From contig SYAZ01000032.1 in the NCBI GenBank assembly GCA_005788815.1, positions 1-64,000 of the forward strand: DNA of 64,000 nucleotides, in the 5' to 3' direction. Shown piece after piece: positions 42,237 through 52,544 of this stretch; position 1 is the stretch's first letter; every line of letters starts with the position of its first letter. Under the pieces are notes generated by a model. The model did not search any database. It saw only the letters and a program-made list of their open reading frames with translations, and was not told the origin of the DNA. The translations under genes were made by a program, and so were the position numbers. The stretch is from Actinomycetota bacterium. Lineage in GTDB: Bacteria; Actinomycetota; Acidimicrobiia; Acidimicrobiales; Ilumatobacteraceae.

Positions 42237-42590
42237 CTACTTAGCAGTACGACGAGCCAGCACTGCACGCCAGCCGAGCATGGTGGCGCCCAAAAATATG
42301 GTGGCAACAATGATGAATGCTGGCGCTGTCCCGCGATCAAATACGTAATTGCGCAAGACCATTCCCATCACAATGGTGTATCCCCACACCACATATTTGT
42401 TCGGTTCTGCGGGAGTGCGTTGCATGAGTGGCGACACATGGGCAATAAACACTGCAATCCAAAATGGCGCTGCCACGTAAAGCACTCCACTAATGCCAGT
42501 GTCGGTGTCGTGATTACGAGTACCAATAACAATCAACAGTAAGACGCACAGAGCGTCTAAGAGAAAGGCTCGAATTGCAGAGCGTTTCAT
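42237..42590 (-). CDS. DUF3054 membrane protein
   Basis: 117 residues with three to four membrane helices (about 8-24, 34-52, 66-82, 88-108). It has the DUF3054 pattern: LDALCVLLLIVIGTRNHD at the start, a PFW motif, and FDRGTAPAFIIVATIFLGAT near the end. These proteins are common in actinobacteria and their job is unknown. It is 3 nt from the inositol-phosphate synthase stop, so probably co-transcribed. Confidence 0.8.
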   Translation of the reverse strand: MKRSAIRAFLLDALCVLLLIVIGTRNHDTDTGISGVLYVAAPFWIAVFIAHVSPLMQRTPAEPNKYVVWGYTIVMGMVLRNYVFDRGTAPAFIIVATIFLGATMLGWRAVLARRTAK

Positions 42591-42593
42591 GAG

Positions 42594-43919
42594 TTAATCG
42601 ACGTCGTCGTAGTATTCGCGGCCAAGATGCGTGATCTGGTCTTCGTTCATCAACCAACGCAAGGTGTTGTGCAGTTTTTCAAGCTGTACAAACAAATCGT
42701 GTTCGGCATGAAGGCCAGGTGCAACTTGTGGGCTCTTGTAATAGAACGACAACCATTCCTGGATGCCACCAAGGCCTGCGCGCTGTGCAAGGTCTGAATA
42801 CAAAATGAGGTCGAGTGCAAGTGGGGCAGCAAGGATGCTGTCACGACAGAGGAAGTCGACCTTGATCTGCATGGGGTAACCCATCCAGCCGAAGATGTCG
42901 ATGTTGTCCCAGCCTTCTTTGTTGTCGCCACGTGGTGGGTAGTAGTTGATACTGACCTTGTGAAAGACATTTCCATACAGATCTGGGTTGTTGCTTGGGT
43001 CAAGAATGTCTTCCAGCACACCAAGCTTTGATTCTTCTTTTGTCTTGAAGTTTTCAGGAGCATCTAGAACTTCGCCGTCACGGTTACCCAAGATGTTTGT
43101 GCTGTACCAACCAGCAAGACCAAGCTGACGAGCCTTCAACATTGGTGCAAGCACTGTTTTCATCAGTGTCTGACCGGTCTTGAAGTCTTTACCGGAAATC
43201 GCAACGTTGGTGTCCGTAGCAAGTTGACGAAGGAATGGCATGTCAACAGCAAGGTTTGGTGAACCGTTCGCGAAAGGAACGCGCTCAAGAATTGCTGCGT
43301 ATGCGTACAACATTGATGGCGCGATGGCGTCGTCGTTTGCGTCGATTGCTTTTTCAAATGCTTCGATGCTTGCGTGCTGTGGTCCCGGCTCGATGTAGAT
43401 CTCGGTACTTGCGCACCAGATCATGACAAGGCGATCAACCTTCTTCTCATCGCGGAAGCGGTTGATGTCGGCACGAATGCCATTCAACATTTCTCGCTTG
43501 CCACTAACAGCCATGATGTGTTCACCATCAAGGTTGCGAGCGTACTTGCGTTCGAACGCTGCTTTCATTGGGCGAATATCGCGCAATACATCAGAGATTG
43601 CTTCGATGTGCTTGCCCTGTTCCAAAACACCTGCGCGTGACGCTGCAACATATGCATCGTCGGGGAATACGTCCCACGCTCCCCAGACAATGTCTTCAAG
43701 GCGTGCGAGCGGAACAAAGTCCTGCACCAGTGGGTTGCGCTTTTCGGTGCGCTTCCCGAGGCGGATGGTGCCCATCTGGGTCATGGAGCCAATGGGCTTG
43801 CCTTGGCCACGCTTGGCCAATTCGACGCCAGCGATGAGAGTGGAAGCCACTGCGCCGAGGCCAACGGTGAGAACACCGAGCTTTCCTTCAGCAGGGGCGA
43901 TAGTACGGGGTTCAGACAT
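42594..43919 (-). CDS. ino1: Inositol-3-phosphate synthase
   Basis: 441 residues, NAD-dependent cyclisation of glucose-6-phosphate to inositol-3-phosphate. NAD loop is VLTVGLGAVASTLIAG (about 15-30). Family segments are WCASTEIYIEP, NVAISGKDFKTGQTLMKTVL and WYSTNILGNRDGEVL, plus the C-terminal CRDSILAAPLALDLILY. Actinobacteria need it for phosphatidylinositol and for mycothiol, and a mycothiol-type enzyme (60176) is in this window. A leaderless promoter element precedes the ATG. Confidence 0.95.
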   Translation of the reverse strand: MSEPRTIAPAEGKLGVLTVGLGAVASTLIAGVELAKRGQGKPIGSMTQMGTIRLGKRTEKRNPLVQDFVPLARLEDIVWGAWDVFPDDAYVAASRAGVLEQGKHIEAISDVLRDIRPMKAAFERKYARNLDGEHIMAVSGKREMLNGIRADINRFRDEKKVDRLVMIWCASTEIYIEPGPQHASIEAFEKAIDANDDAIAPSMLYAYAAILERVPFANGSPNLAVDMPFLRQLATDTNVAISGKDFKTGQTLMKTVLAPMLKARQLGLAGWYSTNILGNRDGEVLDAPENFKTKEESKLGVLEDILDPSNNPDLYGNVFHKVSINYYPPRGDNKEGWDNIDIFGWMGYPMQIKVDFLCRDSILAAPLALDLILYSDLAQRAGLGGIQEWLSFYYKSPQVAPGLHAEHDLFVQLEKLHNTLRWLMNEDQITHLGREYYDDVD

Positions 43920-43932
43920 GGCATTCAGGCTA
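43920..43932 (-). promoter_or_regulatory. Leaderless -10 element for ino1
   Basis: On the minus strand TAGCCT (43932-43927) lies 7 nt before ATG 43919. Confidence 0.6.
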
Positions 43933-43999
43933 GGCGAACCGAGACACTGTGCCTTGCTTTGCCTACGGTTGCCGTTGCCCCGTATGGCTTTATACGCAG

Positions 44000-44920
44000 T
44001 TAGACAGGGTTGGCGGCAATAAATGCATTCACTACTGCAGCGAACTCTTCGCCCTTGTCTTCCTGCAAGAAGTGGCCACCGCCAGTAATGATGGTGTGTG
44101 CCTGCCCTTTGGCTCCAGGAACTTCAAGCTGGAATGTCTTATGTCCGCCTTGTGTGATGGGGTCTCCGTCGGTAAAAGCCGTGAGTAATGGCTTGTTCCA
44201 TGCGCGCAGTACTGCCCATGCCTCTGCATTGGCAATGTTTGAGGGGTGGTCGACGCCGTCTGGGTAGAGGGTGGGAAAGATGCGCGCGGCTGACTTGTAT
44301 GTCTCGTCGGGAAATGGGGCGTTGTAGGCAGCAATAACGTCGGGGGCCAATTCAGTTTTTGATCCACCACTCATCATCTTTCCAACATCAAAGACAGGAA
44401 CTTCTTGCGAGAATTTCTGCCACGCACGAAATGCTGCAGATGGTTCACGTGTAGCGAGTGGCAAACCAGTGTTTGCAACAACAATGCGATCGAAACGATT
44501 GACGTTGGCGGTGACAAGACGCAGACCAATAAGACCGCCCCAGTCTTGACCAACAAACGTCATTCCGGTGAAGTCATTTTTGTTGAGCCATTCGTTCATC
44601 CACGCAACATGACGTTCGTATGTGTAGTCAGTTGTTTGCAACGGCTTATCGCTGCGACCAAATCCAATGAGGTCTGGTGCAATCACACGATGACCAGCTG
44701 CGATGTGAAGAGCCATCATCTTGCGATATAGGAATGACCAACTTGGCTCACCATGCATGAGCAACACAGTTGTCTTTGCATCTTTCGGTCCGCCTTCATA
44801 GTGCGCAACGCGCAATGTGTCCGAGGTTCCGTCACCGGCGGAAACATCTGTGTACTGAGGTTCGTGTGGCCAGTCAGGGAGATTGTTGAATCGGTCATCG
44901 GGCGTGCGTGCAAATTTCAT
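44000..44920 (-). CDS. Haloalkane dehalogenase-like alpha/beta hydrolase
   Basis: 306 residues, close to the 310 of Xanthobacter DhlA. It has VLLMHGEPSWSFLYRKMMAL (oxyanion Glu58 and Trp61), VIAPDLIGFGRSDKP, the nucleophile in VGQDWGGLIGL (Asp126, followed by Trp127 as halide ligand) and the catalytic His in ITGGGHFLQED. These residues fit a DhlA-type dehalogenase; related epoxide hydrolases differ in the cap. ATG 44920 is chosen for AAGG upstream. Real substrate unknown. Confidence 0.88.
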   Translation of the reverse strand: MKFARTPDDRFNNLPDWPHEPQYTDVSAGDGTSDTLRVAHYEGGPKDAKTTVLLMHGEPSWSFLYRKMMALHIAAGHRVIAPDLIGFGRSDKPLQTTDYTYERHVAWMNEWLNKNDFTGMTFVGQDWGGLIGLRLVTANVNRFDRIVVANTGLPLATREPSAAFRAWQKFSQEVPVFDVGKMMSGGSKTELAPDVIAAYNAPFPDETYKSAARIFPTLYPDGVDHPSNIANAEAWAVLRAWNKPLLTAFTDGDPITQGGHKTFQLEVPGAKGQAHTIITGGGHFLQEDKGEEFAAVVNAFIAANPV

Positions 44921-45017
44921 GGGGGCCTTTCGTCGCTTGTTCACACGCTAAACCCTGGTGGCTTACGATGTATCGAGCAGGTTCTATTCGCTTGCTTGTT
45001 ATTTGTAGGGGGACTCA

Positions 45018-45323
45018 ATGTCTGATCCATTTTCCACACCACCGCCACTTCCATCTGGAGGTAACTCCAAGGACAAGATTGCCGCTGGGTTATTAGCTAT
45101 TTTCTTGGGCTCAATCGGGGTCCATAAGTTTTATCTTGGTGGTAAGCAACAAAAGACTGCAGGGATAATCATGCTTGTGATTTCCATTGTTGGATTTTGC
45201 ATCTTCTTCATTGGACCAATCATCATGGGAATCATTGCCCTTATTGAAGGAATTATGTATCTCACCAAAGACGACGCTGAGTTTCAAGCAACATACGTTG
45301 TTGGAGATAAGGCGTGGCTCTAG
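45018..45323 (+). CDS. TM2-domain membrane protein
   Basis: 101 residues. A Pro-rich start (PFSTPPPLPSGGNSKDK) is followed by the TM2 domain: two helices with the short turn GSIGVHKFYLGGKQQKTAGI (DRF/HKFYLG-type motif) and IIGIIALIEGIMYL. The function of TM2 proteins is not known. AGGGGG lies before the ATG. It overlaps the DUF2752 gene by 10 nt. Confidence 0.88.
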   Translation: MSDPFSTPPPLPSGGNSKDKIAAGLLAIFLGSIGVHKFYLGGKQQKTAGIIMLVISIVGFCIFFIGPIIMGIIALIEGIMYLTKDDAEFQATYVVGDKAWL

Positions 45324-45637
45324 CCAAAATTGATGCGCGATTGCTGGGGTTGGCCGGAGTCGTTCTGGCCAGCCCTGTCACGCAAAGGGTGGCCAACTAC
45401 CTCAACCATCAGCCAAGCCTGTGCCCGCTGCAGCGCTTCACGGGCACGGCTTGCCCGAGTTGTGGAGGCACACGCGCTGGTCTCTATGTGCTGTCAGGGG
45501 ACCTTGTCTCGGCCATCAAACTCAATGCCGGCGTCACCATCTTTCTCTTGGTCTTGGGGGCTCTCGTGGCCACTGGGCATGTGGTGCCCGCCCAGGTTTT
45601 GGGGGTTGCGAACCCGTATGAACGGGTGGCAGACTAA
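45314..45637 (+). CDS. DUF2752 membrane protein
   Basis: 107 residues with the DUF2752 signature CPLQRFTGTACPSCGGTRAG (about 37-56, four Cys in CP...CPxCG layout) and a membrane helix (about 73-92). It begins at GTG 45314 inside the TM2 gene, a pairing often seen for these two families. The Cys pattern suggests metal or redox use, but none is proven. Its last codons hold an ACCCGT/ACGGGT hairpin that may take part in ilv leader folding. Confidence 0.85.
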   Translation: MALAKIDARLLGLAGVVLASPVTQRVANYLNHQPSLCPLQRFTGTACPSCGGTRAGLYVLSGDLVSAIKLNAGVTIFLLVLGALVATGHVVPAQVLGVANPYERVAD

Positions 45638-45642
45638 ATCCA

Positions 45643-45690
45643 ATGACAACGGAGTTCACCACCTCAGTACTCGTCGTAGTAGTTCTGTAG
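45643..45690 (+). CDS. ilvBNC leader peptide (attenuation peptide)
   Basis: A 15-codon reading frame, ATG 45643 to TAG 45690, encoding MTTEFTTSVLVVVVL. Seven consecutive codons (45667-45687) are branched-chain: Val-Leu-Val-Val-Val-Val-Leu. It ends 27 nt before a strong terminator hairpin (45718-45743) that precedes ilvB. This is the arrangement of the classical ilv/leu leader peptides, in which stalling for charged Val or Leu tRNA prevents termination. I see no ribosome site; leaderless or weak initiation is possible. Confidence 0.8.
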   Translation: MTTEFTTSVLVVVVL

Positions 45691-45716
45691 CGCGTCGGCA
45701 CCATGCCGAACGCGCT
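45689..45716 (+). promoter_or_regulatory. ilv attenuator hairpin upstream of the terminator
   Basis: AGCGCG (45689-45694) pairs with CGCGCT (45711-45716), and CGGCA (45696-45700) with TGCCG (45704-45708), around a CCA loop. It begins at the leader stop codon, where a stalled or terminated ribosome would affect it. Confidence 0.6.
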
Positions 45717-45717
45717 G

Positions 45718-45743
45718 AAAACCACCCTTCCGGGTGGTTTTTT
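45718..45743 (+). terminator. ilv attenuator terminator
   Basis: AAAACCACCC pairs with GGGTGGTTTT around a TTCC loop and runs into six T residues. Located 50 nt before ilvB, it should end transcription when leader translation is efficient. Confidence 0.8.
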
Positions 45744-45793
45744 CATTTCTCGCCACACTTGTAGTTATCGCAATCACAATTAGGAGACATTAG

Positions 45794-47547
45794 ATGTCCA
45801 CAAAAGAGACACTCACAGGAGCCGAGGCTCTCATTCGCTCTCTCGAGTTGGAAAACGTTGAGATCATGTTTGGCCTACCCGGCGGCTGCATCCTGCCGGC
45901 GTATGACCCACTGTTGAAGTCAAGCATCAGGCACGTTCTCGTTCGTCATGAACAAGGCGCGGGGCACATGGCTCAGGGTTATGCACACGTCACTGGTCGA
46001 CCTGGTGTTGCCATGGTGACAAGTGGTCCAGCTGCAACCAACATGGTTACGCCATTGTGCGATGCATTCATGGACAGCATTCCAATGGTGTGTATCACTG
46101 GTCAAGTGCCAACATCTGCAATTGGTACAGATGCGTTCCAAGAGTGCGACACCGTTGGCATTACGCGAAGCGTTACCAAGCACAACGAACTTGTGATGCG
46201 CGCAGAAGATATTCCGATGGCAGTTCGCCAAGCTTTTTACATTGCAACTACTGGCCGTCCAGGTCCTGTACTTATTGACATGCCGAAAGATGTTTTGCAA
46301 AACACGATGACGTGGCACTGGCCAACAGATGAAGAAGTAGTTGATTCACTTCCCGGATACCGCCCAAATGTAAAGGGTCATCCAAAGATGATCAAGGAAG
46401 CAGCGAAGTTAATTCTTGCTTCTGAAAAACCAGTGCTGTACTTAGGTGGTGGCGTATTGAAAGCCCGCGCGGCTGAAGTTGTGAAGGAACTTGCAGAGTT
46501 GTTGCAGATTCCAGTAGTTACCACACTCATGGCACGTGGTGCATTCCCAGATAAGCATCCCTTGTGTTACGGCATGCCAGGTATGCATGGAACTGCAACT
46601 GCGATCACCGCAATGCAGAAGAGCGACTTGCTGATTGCATTGGGCTCTCGATTCGATGACCGTGTCACTGGAAAAGTGAATTCGTTTGCACAAGATGCAA
46701 AGATCATTCACGTCGACATCGACCCTGCAGAGCAAGGCAAAGTACGCAAGCCAGACGTTCCTATTGTTGGTGATTGTCGACAAGTAGTTGAAGAAATTCT
46801 CAAAGCCATCAAAGAGCTAATGGCTGAAGGTATTTCTGCAACAGACATCACTCCGTGGCGTAGCCGCGTGAATGGTTGGAAAGAGCAATTCCCACTTACA
46901 TATGACATGTCAGGCCCTGGCGACAAACTGAAGCCACAATTCTGTTTGGAAAAACTGCGCGATGCAGCGCCGGAAGGCACGATTGTTGTCAGTGGCGTCG
47001 GACAGCATCAAATGTGGGCAAGTTTGTTCTGGGAATTCAACGAGCCATATACATGGGTGAACTCTGGCGGCCTCGGAACAATGGGCTTCTCTGTGCCTGC
47101 AGCAATTGGCGCCAAAGCAGCAAAGCCAGATCGTACGGTTTGGGCTATCGACGGTGATGGTTGTTTCCAAATGACTGCACAAGAACTTGTTACGGCAACA
47201 ACTGAAGGCATTCATGTGAAGATTGCCATCATGAACAACACATACCTCGGCATGGTGCGCCAGTGGCAAGAGATGTTCTACGGACAACGCTATTCCGAAG
47301 TAGATCTTGCTGGTTGTCCTGACTTCGTGAAGTGGGCAGAAGCGATGGGTTGTGTTGGAATTCGTGTGGAATCAGTCGACGAGATAGATGAAGCGATTGC
47401 ACTGGCGAATAGCATCAATGATCGTTCTGTTGTTGTTGAGTTCCGTGTTGAAGAATTCGAAAAAGTTTTCCCAATGGTTCCTGCAGGTGCGAGCAACGAT
47501 GAAGTGTTGTTGCATCCGAATCAAGAGAGCCGAAGGGAGTTCCTCAA

Positions 47548-47551
<4 letters not shown>
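45794..47551 (+). CDS. ilvB: Acetolactate synthase, large catalytic subunit
   Basis: 585 residues. The thiamine diphosphate enzyme joins pyruvate with pyruvate or 2-oxobutyrate. The cofactor Glu is in RHEQGAGHMAQGYA, FAD-binding is in the middle domain, and the thiamine motif is IDGDGCFQMTAQELVTATTE with MNNTYLGMVRQWQ. ATG has TAGGAG upstream. First gene of the attenuated ilvBNC operon; 4-nt overlap with ilvN. Confidence 0.96.
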
Positions 47552-49132
<1,581 letters not shown>

Positions 49133-49133
<1 letters not shown>

Positions 49134-49157
49134 TTCCCGAGTTGTTTGGTCGGGAAT
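49133..49157 (+). terminator. Hairpin after ilvC, possible weak terminator
   Basis: ATTCCCGA (49133-49140) pairs with TCGGGAAT (49150-49157), 8 bp with a 9-nt loop. No T-run follows, so rho-independent termination is uncertain. Confidence 0.35.
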
Positions 49158-49164
49158 TGACGGA

Positions 49165-49178
49165 TAGGGTTTCGCCCT
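49165..49178 (+). promoter_or_regulatory. Leaderless -10 element for metY
   Basis: TAGGGT (49165-49170) is 8 nt before ATG 49179. Confidence 0.45.
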
Positions 49179-50492
49179 ATGACAACACCACAGTGGGGCT
49201 TCGATACCCGTCAAATTCACGCCGGCCAAACACCAGACTCTGCGACTGGTGCACGCGCGGTTCCTATCTATCAGACAACGTCGTACCAATTCCGCGACTC
49301 TCAGCACGCAGCAAATCTTTTTGCGCTTGCTGAAATCGGAAACATCTACACGCGTCTAATGAACCCAACTACTGGTGTTCTTGAAGCTCGTTTGTCAGAT
49401 CTTGAAGGTGGCACAGCAACTGCAGTTGGCCTTCCTGGAGCCCTCGTGGTGTCTTCTGGCCAGAGCGCAGCAACGCTCGGCATTCTCACGCTTGCCGAAG
49501 CTGGCAGCCACATCGTTGCATCGCCATCTCTTTATGGCGGCACATACAACTTGTTGCATTACACGTTTCCCAAAATGGGTATCGAGGTCACGTTTGTTGA
49601 CAACCCAGACGATCTTGAACAGTGGAAGAGCGCAATTCGTCCAAACACAAAGTTGTTCTTCGGCGAAGTACTTGCAAACCCAAAGAACGACATCTTCGAC
49701 ATCGAAGGCGTATCAAAAGTTGCACATGCACATGGCATCCCATTGATGCTCGACAACACAGTGCCAACGCCGTACGGCATTCGCCCACTCGAGTGGGGTG
49801 CAGACATTGTTGTTCACTCAGCAACAAAGTTCCTCGGTGGTCATGGCACAGCAATCGCTGGTGCAATCATCGACGGCGGCAAGTTTGACTTCGCAGCCAG
49901 TGGTCGCTTCCCGAACTTCACCGAACCAGATCCGTCGTATCACGGTCTTGCGTATTGGCCAGCACTTGGTGCAGGTTCATACATCATCAAAGCTCGCGTA
50001 CAAATGTTGCGTGACCTTGGTATGTCAGCAAGCCCATTCAATGCGTGGAGCATCTTGCAGGGTGTCGAAACTCTTTCGTTGCGTATGGATCGCCACTGGG
50101 AGAACGCAGCAAAGGTTGCAGAGTTCTTGCAGAAGCAAGGTGCTGTCGCCAGCATCAACTACGCCGGTTTGCCATCAAGCCCATGGCACGATCGTGCGAA
50201 GAAATACTTCGGCGGCAAGGGCTTTGGCTCAGTGATCGCATTCGAAGTCAAGGGTGGCCGCGAAGCTGGTCAGAAGTTTGTAGAGGCATTGCAATTGCAT
50301 AGCCATGTTGCAAACATCGGTGACGTTCGCAGCCTTGTGATTCACCCAGCATCTACAACTCACAGCCAGTTGACCGAAGCAGAACAACTTTCTGCTGGTG
50401 TTGCACCTGGACTCGTGCGCTTGTCTGTTGGTCTTGAATCAATTGCCGACATTTTGGCCGACCTTGAATTGGGCTTCGCAGCTATCAAATAA
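49179..50492 (+). CDS. metY: O-acetylhomoserine sulfhydrylase
   Basis: 437 residues, the length of MetY rather than cystathionine gamma-synthase (~390). PLP-dependent trans-sulfuration fold: FDTRQIHAGQTPDSATGARA at the start, NPTTGVLEARLSDLEGGTAT, and the PLP Lys in VHSATKFLGGHGTAIAG (about 208-224). It makes homocysteine from O-acetylhomoserine and sulfide. The C-terminal SLVIHPASTTHSQL matches the family. It follows ilvC with its own promoter element. Confidence 0.93.
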   Translation: MTTPQWGFDTRQIHAGQTPDSATGARAVPIYQTTSYQFRDSQHAANLFALAEIGNIYTRLMNPTTGVLEARLSDLEGGTATAVGLPGALVVSSGQSAATLGILTLAEAGSHIVASPSLYGGTYNLLHYTFPKMGIEVTFVDNPDDLEQWKSAIRPNTKLFFGEVLANPKNDIFDIEGVSKVAHAHGIPLMLDNTVPTPYGIRPLEWGADIVVHSATKFLGGHGTAIAGAIIDGGKFDFAASGRFPNFTEPDPSYHGLAYWPALGAGSYIIKARVQMLRDLGMSASPFNAWSILQGVETLSLRMDRHWENAAKVAEFLQKQGAVASINYAGLPSSPWHDRAKKYFGGKGFGSVIAFEVKGGREAGQKFVEALQLHSHVANIGDVRSLVIHPASTTHSQLTEAEQLSAGVAPGLVRLSVGLESIADILADLELGFAAIK

Positions 50493-50508
50493 TCTGTGGA
50501 GACGAGAT

Positions 50509-51387
50509 TTACTCGTCGTCTGATTGACCGCGTAGAAACTCTTCGAGTTCTGCTGCTAAGTCATCGCCCGATGCGAGAGTCTTTTCAATCAGTTGATCGT
50601 GACGACGCTCAAGCATCTTCACGTATGCAGATGCTTCTGGGTCGCCCTCCACTGCTGCGTCGTGCAGCTCCTGCCAACGAGACATTTCGTCTACAAGGTT
50701 GGTGTGGTCTGTTGGAATACCCAACACGTGCTGCAAGTGTTGCAGCAGTGCAGCCGCACTCTTTGGGTGTTGTGCATGCATGAGATAGTGCGGCACACCT
50801 ACGCGCAAACTGACACTGGGAATACCAGCTCGGTCGAGAGCGTCGAGCATGACACCGGCAACACCAGTAGGTCCTTGGTATTGAGGCCTGCTCAAACCAA
50901 GGCGCATCGCGAGATCTTCATTGGTGGTGCTGCCCACAACAAGTGGCACGCGCGTATGTGGAACTTGTTCAGCCGCAGCGCCAAGACTGACAACTAAGTT
51001 GCAGCCCAATCCTTGAGCAACTGAGACGACGCACTGTGTGAACGTGTTCCACGAAACATGTGGCTCAATACCGTTCAACACGATCATGTCGCGCGCGCCT
51101 TCTGGGTAGCGAATGATCATGAACTCATTTTCTGGCCAACGAATTTGCTTTTCGCCGTCCTCATCAATGAATTGCTCGGGCCGTTCCTGCGTGAAGTCAA
51201 AAAATGGATCTGGGTCGATGTCGGCAATCACCAATGCATCGCGTTCCTTCAGCATCCAGTCGAGTGCAGATGTGGCTACACCTCCAATATCGAATAGTCC
51301 ACGAAGCGCGACAAGCATGACGGGGTTACGAAGTGGGGCAATGTCATCCCAATAGGACTCAAGCACTTCGTTAACTGAAATCGGCAT
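50509..51387 (-). CDS. PAC2-family protein
   Basis: 292 residues, the actinobacterial PAC2 (proteasome assembly chaperone-like) family. It shows MLVALRGLFDIGGVATSALD in place of the PAC2 beta-sheet core start, and VVSLGAAAEQVPHTRVPLVV followed by LMHAQHPKSAAALLQHLQHV near the middle. The C-terminal ~60 residues are a charged helix ending in an acidic tail. In actinobacteria these are not proven proteasome chaperones. It is 11 nt from the serC stop but has its own promoter element. Confidence 0.85.
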   Translation of the reverse strand: MPISVNEVLESYWDDIAPLRNPVMLVALRGLFDIGGVATSALDWMLKERDALVIADIDPDPFFDFTQERPEQFIDEDGEKQIRWPENEFMIIRYPEGARDMIVLNGIEPHVSWNTFTQCVVSVAQGLGCNLVVSLGAAAEQVPHTRVPLVVGSTTNEDLAMRLGLSRPQYQGPTGVAGVMLDALDRAGIPSVSLRVGVPHYLMHAQHPKSAAALLQHLQHVLGIPTDHTNLVDEMSRWQELHDAAVEGDPEASAYVKMLERRHDQLIEKTLASGDDLAAELEEFLRGQSDDE

Positions 51388-51401
51388 CGCCGTTCAATCT
51401 A
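51388..51401 (-). promoter_or_regulatory. Candidate leaderless -10 element for the PAC2 gene
   Basis: On the minus strand TAGATT (51401-51396) is 8 nt before ATG 51387; it overlaps the last bases of serC. Confidence 0.4.
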
Positions 51402-52526
51402 CGAACGAAGATGGTCGACCACTACGTCAATACAGGCAGTTAATGCAGAGATATCGGCTGGGTCGATGGCAGGGAACATGCCAACACGGATTTGGTTTCG
51501 TCCCAATTTGCGATAACTATCGGTATCAACCACACCATTTGCACGCAAAATGGCACTGATCTGGTTGGCATCTACGCCGTCAATATCGATTGTGGCCACT
51601 ACGTCTGAACGCTGCGCAGGAATAGCAACAAAAGGTGTCGCAAAGGCACGCGCCTCGGCCCAGGAGTACATGTTGCGTGCAGACTCTGCACAACGATTCG
51701 CAGCCCACGACAAACCACCATTCGAGTTGATCCACTTCACTTGTTCATCAAGCATGATGAGAGTGGCTAACGCTGGTGTGTTGTATGTCTGATTTGCAAC
51801 AGAGTTATCAAGAGCAATGGAGAGGTCGAGCGATGCAGGCATCCAACGCTTGCTTGCTTTGATCTCGCGGATTCGTTCAATTGCTGCCGGCGAACAAGCA
51901 GCCAACCACAAGCCACCATCAGAGGCGAAACATTTCTGTGGTGCGAAGTAATACACATCTACTTGTGATGGGTCCCACATCAGGCCGCCGGCAGCAGATG
52001 TTGCGTCAACAACGACGAGGCCGTCTTTGGCTGGGCGCACTGGCGACATTGCAACACCAGTTGATGTTTCGTTATGTGGGTATGCATAAATGTCGCATGT
52101 TGCATCACTTGCAGCAGCGGGGTGTGTTCCAGGATCTGAGGAAACAATGATTGGATCTGCAAGGTGTGGTGCTGCTGCAGACGCTTCTGCAAACTTGGAT
52201 GAGAACTCGCCAAACACCAAGTGGTGGCTACGCTCACGAATAAGACCGAATGTTGCGACATCCCAAAAGACGGTTGAGCCACCATTGCCCATCACGATTT
52301 CCCAGCCAGCAGGCAGATTGAAGAGTGATGCAAGGCCTTCACGCACAGACCCCACAATGTTCTTGACGGGAGCCTGACGATGAGAGGTGCCCATCACGGA
52401 AGTCATACGAGCCATAACAGCCTCTAGTTGTTCAGATCGTACTTTCGAGGGTCCACAACCAAATCTGCCGTCCTGAGGCAAAAGTTCGGTGGGAATTTTG
52501 AAATCAAGTTGGTTCTTATCGCTCAC
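51399..52526 (-). CDS. serC: Phosphoserine aminotransferase
   Basis: 375 residues of the class V aminotransferase fold, the actinobacterial SerC form. Segments are [20 protein letters not shown] at the start, [20 protein letters not shown], the cofactor Lys in [19 protein letters not shown], and [20 protein letters not shown] at the end. It makes phosphoserine from 3-phosphohydroxypyruvate, also used in pyridoxal phosphate synthesis. Start is GTG 52526 with AAAGGA upstream. Divergent from the aminotransferase at 52545 with only 18 nt between starts. Confidence 0.93.
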   Translation of the reverse strand: MSDKNQLDFKIPTELLPQDGRFGCGPSKVRSEQLEAVMARMTSVMGTSHRQAPVKNIVGSVREGLASLFNLPAGWEIVMGNGGSTVFWDVATFGLIRERSHHLVFGEFSSKFAEASAAAPHLADPIIVSSDPGTHPAAASDATCDIYAYPHNETSTGVAMSPVRPAKDGLVVVDATSAAGGLMWDPSQVDVYYFAPQKCFASDGGLWLAACSPAAIERIREIKASKRWMPASLDLSIALDNSVANQTYNTPALATLIMLDEQVKWINSNGGLSWAANRCAESARNMYSWAEARAFATPFVAIPAQRSDVVATIDIDGVDANQISAILRANGVVDTDSYRKLGRNQIRVGMFPAIDPADISALTACIDVVVDHLRS

Positions 52527-52544
52527 TATGTAATCCTTTCAGAT

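Noticed and set aside
52428..52544. 39-residue extension of the class I aminotransferase
   Set aside because: It runs through the serC start region on the opposite strand and does not match the family N-terminus.
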